From positions 1-64,000 of the forward strand of contig NZ_LXEO01000017.1 in assembly GCF_001654865.1 (NCBI RefSeq): a stretch of DNA of 64,000 nt, in the 5' to 3' direction. This stretch comes from Buttiauxella noackiae ATCC 51607. GTDB taxonomy: Bacteria > Pseudomonadota > Gammaproteobacteria > Enterobacterales > Enterobacteriaceae. Each line of letters opens with the position of its first letter. Within the stretch, counting starts at the first letter, position 1. The notes under the pieces are model-generated. The model was not told the origin of the DNA. It was given only the letters and a program-made list of their open reading frames with translations, and did not search any database. Positions 58,463 through 64,000 of this stretch are shown here, piece by piece. Position numbers and translations under genes: made by a program.

Positions 58463-60355
58463 TCATCCCATCGCCTTGAGTTCATTGACCGCGCGCCACG
58501 CCTGGTCAATCGCAGTATGCGCATAGGCGTCCCAGTCTGAATCAGAGTTAGCAATCGCGATTCGCCCGATAGGCTTACGCGCCCGTTCAATAATTTCCGG
58601 CATTTTATCCATGTCATCGAACAACGCGCTGGCGTAATAAGCGTAACCGTGAGCCCAGCGGTTCACGGTGATCGCAGTGATATCCCGTTCATGGTCAAAC
58701 CCGGTTTGCCCAAGCATTTCCTGAAGCTGTTCGCGGATCATCTTTTCATGTGCATCAAAAGTGGTGCCGAGCAAATAAGCTCGCCCCTGACGGAACTGTT
58801 CGCGGGCACTCATTTTGCTGCCCGGGTATGTGGGCACATAAACCATGTGCAGGCACATAGGTTCATCCGGATTTTGCGGGTGGTGATAACTTCCCATGCT
58901 CACCGGATAGTCGAGCTTCACGCGGCTATATGGGGCCGCAGGTGAATAGAATTCGTGGATACCGAGTTTAGTAAATGCATGCCAGTTCTTGACCACCACA
59001 TTGGTGTATACCAGCGGTGCTTTGACGTTCAGGCGCAAGTCAGCCTTTTGCTCTTCCGGGGTTTCAGGCACCAGATAGGGGATCATCATGTTGTAGCCCG
59101 CCATGATGGCCTTACGCCCTTTGACGCGATGTGCTTTGCCATCGTTAACGTAGGTCACAACCACGCCATCATCGGTATTGGCCGCATTAATCACAATGCT
59201 GCTCAGGCGAATGCGGGTGCTGTTGTCTTTGTGATCAAGTTTTTGATAATTCAGCCTGGAGGTGATGGAGTCTTCCATTGTGTTGCCAGGTAGCGCTTCG
59301 GGCACCAGGTGCCTGACTATCAAACGCGCAAGACCCGCATTGCCATCAGGTAAATGATAGACATACGGCTCTTCCAGATCGGCAAGGGACTCTTCATCAA
59401 GCGGAGGCAAGCCCATCTTGTCCATTCCCGGCAATGCGCAGGTCCGCGCGTCACCACAACTCACGCCTTCGATGCCGATAGCAAAGAAGTCATTGGTGCG
59501 TTGTTGGAAATACATGATGGCCATTTTGCTCAGACCCACTTTTTCCACCAGGAAATCCCGGTAGCTGTGGGTGTCCATCCATTCGGTTTTCTCGTCTACC
59601 GACATCCCTTTCAGGTAATCCTGCGGATTGACGTACAAATCCAGAATCGCTTTGCGGTCGCTCTCACTTAACGGGAAATCATTGATAAATGCCTCAAGAC
59701 TGCGGCCATTGAGTCTGTCTGGCGGAATATCATCGGCTACTGCGCGCCCAGGATCACCGCTGACAATTTTCGTCTCACCGAAGTTCTTTTTATCGAAGAA
59801 AACCCCACGGCTCAGATTTAAGTCCGGGTAAAAATTGACCTCAAAACTCTGCTTCATGCGCGCAACACTGACGCCAACCGTAGACATCAGGCCATTTACC
59901 ACCGGACTAAAGTTACGCGTTGGCGACTGAAAGGCTTCGCTACCACCGTAGCCAATAATTTTTTTGCCGCCGGCGTTAAACTCATTGCGCTTTGCGTGGC
60001 CGCCAAAATCATCATGGTTATCAAGCACCAGCACTTTGCTCTCTTTACCCATCAGGTCGTGCCAGAAACTGGCTGCCGCAAGGCCACTTAACCCGCCGCC
60101 GACAATAACCAGATCGTACTCTTCTTCAATCGGAAGGTGGTCAGTACTGAATTTTTCATGGTCACGGCCAATTGCGTGCGCCATCTCGAATGAGCCGGGA
60201 TGGTTACCGCGTAACCCGGTAAGTTGTGGTGGATAGTAATCCTCCCCGATAACCGCGCGGGCATTACCGGCAGCTTTGGCAAGGTCAAGAGGTGTTAACC
60301 CTGCAGCAATAGTGATGGCAACTCCGTTGAGAAAATCACGTCTGGTTATGGACAT
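58463..60355 (-). CDS. Tat-exported FAD amine dehydrogenase, spermidine dehydrogenase-like
   Basis: This 630-residue flavoprotein has a Tat motif (ITRRDFLNGV, residues 3-12) and then a hydrophobic stretch. The FAD-binding GGGLSG lies at residues 86-91, with LDNHDDFGGHAKRNEF after it. The early segment YYPPQLTGLRGNHPGSFE is characteristic, as I recall, of the SpdH spermidine dehydrogenases of Pseudomonas and Citrobacter. These cleave spermidine to aminoaldehyde and diamine and pass electrons to an acceptor other than oxygen. A cytochrome c, an NTF2-like protein and an aminoaldehyde dehydrogenase share the operon, which supports this. The exact polyamine is not proven. Confidence 0.78.
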   Translation of the reverse strand: MSITRRDFLNGVAITIAAGLTPLDLAKAAGNARAVIGEDYYPPQLTGLRGNHPGSFEMAHAIGRDHEKFSTDHLPIEEEYDLVIVGGGLSGLAAASFWHDLMGKESKVLVLDNHDDFGGHAKRNEFNAGGKKIIGYGGSEAFQSPTRNFSPVVNGLMSTVGVSVARMKQSFEVNFYPDLNLSRGVFFDKKNFGETKIVSGDPGRAVADDIPPDRLNGRSLEAFINDFPLSESDRKAILDLYVNPQDYLKGMSVDEKTEWMDTHSYRDFLVEKVGLSKMAIMYFQQRTNDFFAIGIEGVSCGDARTCALPGMDKMGLPPLDEESLADLEEPYVYHLPDGNAGLARLIVRHLVPEALPGNTMEDSITSRLNYQKLDHKDNSTRIRLSSIVINAANTDDGVVVTYVNDGKAHRVKGRKAIMAGYNMMIPYLVPETPEEQKADLRLNVKAPLVYTNVVVKNWHAFTKLGIHEFYSPAAPYSRVKLDYPVSMGSYHHPQNPDEPMCLHMVYVPTYPGSKMSAREQFRQGRAYLLGTTFDAHEKMIREQLQEMLGQTGFDHERDITAITVNRWAHGYAYYASALFDDMDKMPEIIERARKPIGRIAIANSDSDWDAYAHTAIDQAWRAVNELKAMG

Positions 60356-60367
60356 AAAAGACCTTAC

Positions 60368-60844
60368 TTATTTAGCCTGTGGTTTTAGTTCTTCATCCAA
60401 TTTCTTAGAGTCGTAATAATCGCCTTGCCATGTAATTTTCCCGTTATTGACGGTGATGTAACTGACGCCTTCAAATTTAATCGGGTTGTTCGTTGCCGGA
60501 CTGCCACCCCACTCACCGCTATTTTTGCCGCTAAACTCCCAGCGGAAGGCGATGGTGTCGTGGTCATAGACTGGCTTACTGGTCATTTTCCATGTCAGGT
60601 CCGGCACGGCTTTAATAAAAGCGCCTATCACGTCTTTTTCTGCATTTGCCTTCCCGTTAACCGGCGTGCCATTTGCTGCATCGTAATAAACCACGTCTGA
60701 GGCTAAATATTGTGCAGCTTTTGCCGAGTCATGGGCGTTCCATGCGGACATATAATCTTTAACCACCGTTAACGGAGAGACATCCGCCAACGCCAGATTT
60801 GAGAATAGAGCAAAGGAGAGCACGGCAATTTTTATTGCTTTCAT
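60368..60844 (-). CDS. Secreted NTF2/SnoaL-like protein
   Basis: This 158-residue protein has a signal peptide (MKAIKIAVLSF to ALA, about 20 residues) and an NTF2-like cone fold: VKDYMSAWNAHDSAKAAQYLASDVVYYD is the usual start, and GKITWQGDYYDSKKL the end. Such domains bind or isomerise small molecules; the role here is unknown. It lies between the aldehyde dehydrogenase and flavoprotein genes with 12-15 bp gaps, so it probably assists periplasmic amine oxidation. Confidence 0.75.
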   Translation of the reverse strand: MKAIKIAVLSFALFSNLALADVSPLTVVKDYMSAWNAHDSAKAAQYLASDVVYYDAANGTPVNGKANAEKDVIGAFIKAVPDLTWKMTSKPVYDHDTIAFRWEFSGKNSGEWGGSPATNNPIKFEGVSYITVNNGKITWQGDYYDSKKLDEELKPQAK

Positions 60845-60859
60845 TTCATCACCTTAATA

Positions 60860-62290
60860 TTAAGAATCAGAGGTATCGCACATGATGTGTTTCACACGGG
60901 TGTACTCATCGAGCGAATAGGATGACAAGTCCTTCCCGTAACCGGACTTCTTGAAACCGCCGTGAGGCATTTCAGCGCACAGAGGGATATGGTTGTTAAT
61001 CCACACCGTGCCAAAATCAAGACGCATACTGAACCGTTGCGCGCGGCCGTGATTGCTGGTCCAGATGCTGGATGCCAGGCCATATTCCACATCGTTGGCC
61101 TTATCTAACGCCTCTTCTTCTGAGGAGAATTTCTGCACGGTCATCACCGGGCCAAAGACTTCGTGCTGAATCGCCTCATCGCGTTGTTCAAGCCCGGAAA
61201 TAATCGTCGGTTCAAAATAAAAACCAGGGCCTGCGCCAGGCTTACCGCCGGTTTCGATTTTGGCGTGCGCCGGTAATCGGCTAATAAAGCCTTTAACCTG
61301 CTCTAACTGATTGCGACTGTTAAGTGCGCCGTACAAGGCATTCTCATCTTCAGGCACACCGAATTTGATTTCGCGAGTTTTGCTTACCAGCTTCTCGAGG
61401 AATGATTCATAAATGGAATCTTCAATCAAAATACGCGTCGCCGATGTGCAATCCTGGCCTGCGTTGAAGAAGCCTGCGGTGGTGATGATATCTACCGCTT
61501 TATTAATGTCGGCATCAGCAAAAACGATAACCGGTGCTTTGCCACCAAGTTCGAGGTGAGCTTTGGTGAGGTTAGCCGCAGCCGATGCCGCTACCTGTAA
61601 ACCTGCACGAACCGAGCCGGTAATGGACACCAACGATGCCTCAGGGCTCGATACCACCAGAGAGCCGGTTTCTGCTTTGCCAAGCAGCACGTTAAACGCG
61701 CCCTGTGGGAAAATGGGGGCAGCAAGTTCCGCCAGAATTAAGGTACTGATAGGCGTTGTATCGCTAGGTTTAAGCACCACGGTGTTCCCCGCAGCCAACG
61801 CCGGAGCAATTTTCCACACCGCCATCATAAACGGGTAGTTCCACGGCGTGACCTGGCCGACAATCCCTAACGGCTCACGGCGAATCGTTGAAGTTAAACC
61901 GGGGGTATATTCGTATGAGGCTTTGCCTTCAAGACATCGCGCCGCACCCGCAAAGAAACGCAGCGCATCGCAGGATGCGGCGATCTCTTCCTTTTCAATA
62001 AAGTGGCGTAACTGCCCTGTTTCCTGGCTTTGCGCTTGCGCGAGTCGGTCCACATTGTGTTCAATCGCGTCGGCCAGTTTTAACAGTGCCAGCTGTCTTT
62101 GGGACGGGGTGGAATGTTTCCAGACGGCAAACGCGCTTTTCGCGGCGCTATAAGCCTGTTCTACTTCGCTACGGCCAGCACTTGGCGACAGCGCGTAGGT
62201 CTCTCCGTTGACCGGGCTTACCAGTTCAAAGAGGTTATCCTCTGAACCTGCGACATATTGCCCATTGATAAAATGCTTCAGGATGTTCAT
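60860..62290 (-). CDS. Aldehyde dehydrogenase, gamma-aminobutyraldehyde dehydrogenase-like
   Basis: This 476-residue NAD(P)-dependent enzyme has catalytic C281 (NAGQDCTSA), general base E247 (LELGGKAPV) and oxyanion N151 (TPWNYP). Segments such as RFFAGAARCL, STIRREPLGIV and EMPHGGFKKSGYGKD closely follow E. coli PatD, which oxidises 4-aminobutanal to GABA. It should finish the oxidation of the aldehyde made by the spermidine-dehydrogenase-like enzyme; being cytoplasmic, it implies uptake of that aldehyde or an internal source. GGAGAG lies 6 nt before the ATG at 62290; the GTG at 62293 is less well spaced. Confidence 0.88.
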   Translation of the reverse strand: MNILKHFINGQYVAGSEDNLFELVSPVNGETYALSPSAGRSEVEQAYSAAKSAFAVWKHSTPSQRQLALLKLADAIEHNVDRLAQAQSQETGQLRHFIEKEEIAASCDALRFFAGAARCLEGKASYEYTPGLTSTIRREPLGIVGQVTPWNYPFMMAVWKIAPALAAGNTVVLKPSDTTPISTLILAELAAPIFPQGAFNVLLGKAETGSLVVSSPEASLVSITGSVRAGLQVAASAAANLTKAHLELGGKAPVIVFADADINKAVDIITTAGFFNAGQDCTSATRILIEDSIYESFLEKLVSKTREIKFGVPEDENALYGALNSRNQLEQVKGFISRLPAHAKIETGGKPGAGPGFYFEPTIISGLEQRDEAIQHEVFGPVMTVQKFSSEEEALDKANDVEYGLASSIWTSNHGRAQRFSMRLDFGTVWINNHIPLCAEMPHGGFKKSGYGKDLSSYSLDEYTRVKHIMCDTSDS

Positions 62291-62310
62291 CACGCTCTCC
62301 GCTCGTTAAA

Positions 62311-62342
62311 ACATAAACTATATTATGTAATATGTTTTATGT
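62311..62342. promoter_or_regulatory. Candidate operator for the FCD regulator
   Basis: A nested palindrome: the core ATATTATGTAATAT (62320-62333) has perfect ATATTA/TAATAT arms, flanked by ACATAAAC and GTTTTATGT as outer near-inverted arms. It is 21-52 bp before the aldehyde dehydrogenase start, in the 277-bp divergent region. A regulator bound here would block or overlap that promoter. Confidence 0.5.
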
Positions 62343-62567
62343 GGCGCGAGTTCAATAACATTTTACTAACAATATGATATACATCCCATTTCGACGTGAT
62401 ATTTTAATGTGCAATTGCGCAGCAAGTATCAAGCGCTATGGATGGGTTCAACCAGGCGACACCCGTTGAAGTGAACCAGCATGAACACTTAAGCCTTCCT
62501 TCATTAACAAGGGGTTATATGCTATGTTCTGTGGATTATTTAAAGGATTATCTCACCAGGGAAAATT

Positions 62568-63293
62568 ATGATTACTCATGCGGTGATATTCGCGCCAATA
62601 GGCCAGGCCAGCCGTTCCGATCAGATAGTTCAGCGTCTCTCGAATGCCATTATTACCGGGTTGCTTGAGGCAAATGAGCAATTACCGAACGAAGCCGACC
62701 TCGCTAAAATGATGGGGGTTTCACACATCACCATTCGTGAAGCACTAAATACGCTGCGCGCCAACAACTTAATTCACACCGTGCGTGGGCGTAATGGCGG
62801 CAGTTTTGTTTGTGAGCAGGTCTGGGAATTCAGTAATACCCTTAATCCATTTAAGACCCTGAGTACCGATTATTTGTCGGATTTAGGTGAAATGCATTGC
62901 GCTATTATTAGCCACAGCACACGTCTGGCATCACGTCGTATGACGAACGCAGATATCACTCGCCTGCGTGAATTTGTTGAAGTGCTCAATTTGGCAACAT
63001 CACCTGAAGCACGCACTCAGGCTGATATGCGTTGTTTGTTAGCCATAGCCGCCTGTTCTCAGTCAGCGCGCCTCGCTAACCAGGAGCTAATTTTGCAGTC
63101 CGAATGGTCGTCACTGGTGGCTATTTTGTTCCGTTCAGAAAATATCCACCGTGAGATTGTTGAGCTATACACCACGTTAATTAACACGCTGTCTTCACAC
63201 AATGAATCCGAGTCAGTTAACATCGCCAAAAAGCTAATCGATACGTTTACTTTCTATCTGATAGAAAATAAATTGAAATACAGTGCAAACTGA
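62568..63293 (+). CDS. GntR-family regulator of the FadR/FCD type
   Basis: This 241-residue protein has an N-terminal winged HTH (about 17-80, LPNEADLAKMMGVSHITIREALNTLRANNLI) and a C-terminal helical ligand domain of FCD type. AGGGAAAATT precedes the ATG. It is divergent from the polyamine-oxidation operon and the obvious candidate to control it. The Cache-domain gene follows 24 bp later. Confidence 0.87.
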   Translation: MITHAVIFAPIGQASRSDQIVQRLSNAIITGLLEANEQLPNEADLAKMMGVSHITIREALNTLRANNLIHTVRGRNGGSFVCEQVWEFSNTLNPFKTLSTDYLSDLGEMHCAIISHSTRLASRRMTNADITRLREFVEVLNLATSPEARTQADMRCLLAIAACSQSARLANQELILQSEWSSLVAILFRSENIHREIVELYTTLINTLSSHNESESVNIAKKLIDTFTFYLIENKLKYSAN

Positions 63294-63317
63294 CAAACTA
63301 TAAAAATAGGCATAAAT

Positions 63318-64000
63318 ATGCTATTAACAACAACACTCCATGCCCTTACCAAAAAAATTGATAGCATCATTAACTCCACCATCGAATCTACCGGTTTGCT
63401 TGCCCGCAATATTGAAACTTCGCTGGCAGAAATTGAGGATGTTAATCTGGAGCATTTGCTTGAGCCCTCCGTCAGAAAAACCATTCAGGATCACATTAAA
63501 GCGACCTTAAACAGTAATATTTACTGCTCTGGCGCAGGCTTTGCCAGCCATATCGAAGGCTCAGGAAGTAATAAAGAGTTTTGGCTACTTGAGTGGTGGT
63601 ATAAGAAAGCGGATGGTGTAAAGCAGGTGAATCTTGATTTGGACCAGGCCACGCAACAGCGTCTGGATTTCAGAACCTTTGAATGGTTTAAGCAAGCTCC
63701 CGCTGTCGGCAACGCGTTTATTCATGGTCCCTACGTCGACTATATCTGTAATACTTCTTACACCATCACCAGTGCCGTACCGGTTTATTTTAATAAGCAA
63801 TTCTTAGGGGTGGCTGCAATAGATTTATTGGTCAGTCGTGTTGAGGATGAGTTATTACCTTTCGCTGCCGATAATAAAGTTATTCTTACCAATAAAGACA
63901 GCCGAATTGTCTTTTCATCGCATCCTCGCTTCCGGGTGGGTGATTTGCTCGATACCGGTGTGGCGAAGATTGTTTTTGAGAACGATTACTTTAATTTGTA
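63318..64000 (+). CDS. Cache-domain sensor protein, partial at right edge
   Basis: 227 codons are visible and the frame is open at the edge. The N-terminus is helical with no signal or membrane segment, so it seems cytoplasmic, which is unusual for a Cache domain. The fold is suggested by FEWFKQAPAVGNAFIHGPYV, then SYTITSAVPVYF and GVAAIDLLV. The aromatic and Asp pattern resembles amine- or amino-acid-binding Cache pockets. It follows the FCD regulator by 24 bp and may sense the amine for that system. The downstream part (output domain or stop) is not in the window. Confidence 0.65.
   Translation, partial: MLLTTTLHALTKKIDSIINSTIESTGLLARNIETSLAEIEDVNLEHLLEPSVRKTIQDHIKATLNSNIYCSGAGFASHIEGSGSNKEFWLLEWWYKKADGVKQVNLDLDQATQQRLDFRTFEWFKQAPAVGNAFIHGPYVDYICNTSYTITSAVPVYFNKQFLGVAAIDLLVSRVEDELLPFAADNKVILTNKDSRIVFSSHPRFRVGDLLDTGVAKIVFENDYFNL

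Noticed and set aside
62438..62668. Plus-strand frame of 76 codons before the FCD regulator
   Set aside because: It overlaps the regulator's HTH in another frame and has no convincing ribosome site.
1..64000. CRISPR array, tRNA/rRNA, prophage or riboswitch
   Set aside because: No regularly spaced repeats, cloverleaf-type gene, phage structural gene or known aptamer pattern was seen on reading both strands; short RNA genes could still be missed by eye.

Overview
The window reads as a chromosomal segment of an Enterobacteriaceae member, most probably Buttiauxella. This is inferred from strong similarity I recall to E. coli NlpA, PaoABC, YeeA and ArnBCADTEF, and from a 539-codon MCR-9-type phosphoethanolamine transferase followed by wbuC. 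Published work names Buttiauxella as the likely chromosomal source of mcr-9. I see no tRNA, rRNA, CRISPR array, prophage or intact insertion sequence. The only dispersed repeat I recognise is a short, internally deleted ERIC element inside the arn operon.

Layout: (1) 1-1681, a PhoX-type phosphatase cut by the left edge, with a candidate Pho box. (2) 2343-6965, a minimal archaic (Csu/spore-coat-U) chaperone-usher pilus operon behind an AT-rich intergenic stretch. (3) 6978-17983, accessory metabolism: a divergent LysR/MFS pair; a transglutaminase-MerT-MerP operon; a LysR / class I amidotransferase / DUF2817 hydrolase / MHS transporter group; a YeeA-like FUSC protein; another LysR regulator and a small orphan protein. 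(4) 18439-22314, paoABC for a periplasmic molybdo-flavo aldehyde oxidoreductase, without paoD. (5) 22383-24332, a 2H-phosphoesterase-like protein, a DUF883 membrane protein and nlpA. (6) 24449-34500, the lipid A modification locus: arnBCADTEF on the minus strand, and divergently an mcr-9-like gene with wbuC. PmrA-type boxes lie in the shared intergenic region. (7) 34510-38166, a Fur-controlled ferric-iron ABC transporter. (8) 38431-56062, a DUF2164 protein, an AraC regulator, a GH3 lipoprotein glycosidase and a complete-looking type II secretion operon in the order C D E F G H I J K L-M N A B O. GspL and GspM are fused into one protein. (9) 56080-64000, a solute-binding protein and a probable polyamine-oxidation cluster (cytochrome c, spermidine-dehydrogenase-like flavoprotein, NTF2-like protein, aminoaldehyde dehydrogenase). 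A divergent FCD-family regulator and a Cache-domain sensor protein, cut by the right edge, complete it.

How the genes may work together: ArnT and the MCR-like enzyme both decorate lipid A phosphates and are probably switched by PmrA from one control region. The GH3 lipoprotein lies directly upstream of gspC, and its lipobox followed by acidic residues recalls pullulanase, so it is a candidate substrate of the T2SS. The right-end cluster has the enzymes needed to cleave a polyamine, pass electrons to c-type haems and oxidise the resulting aminoaldehyde.
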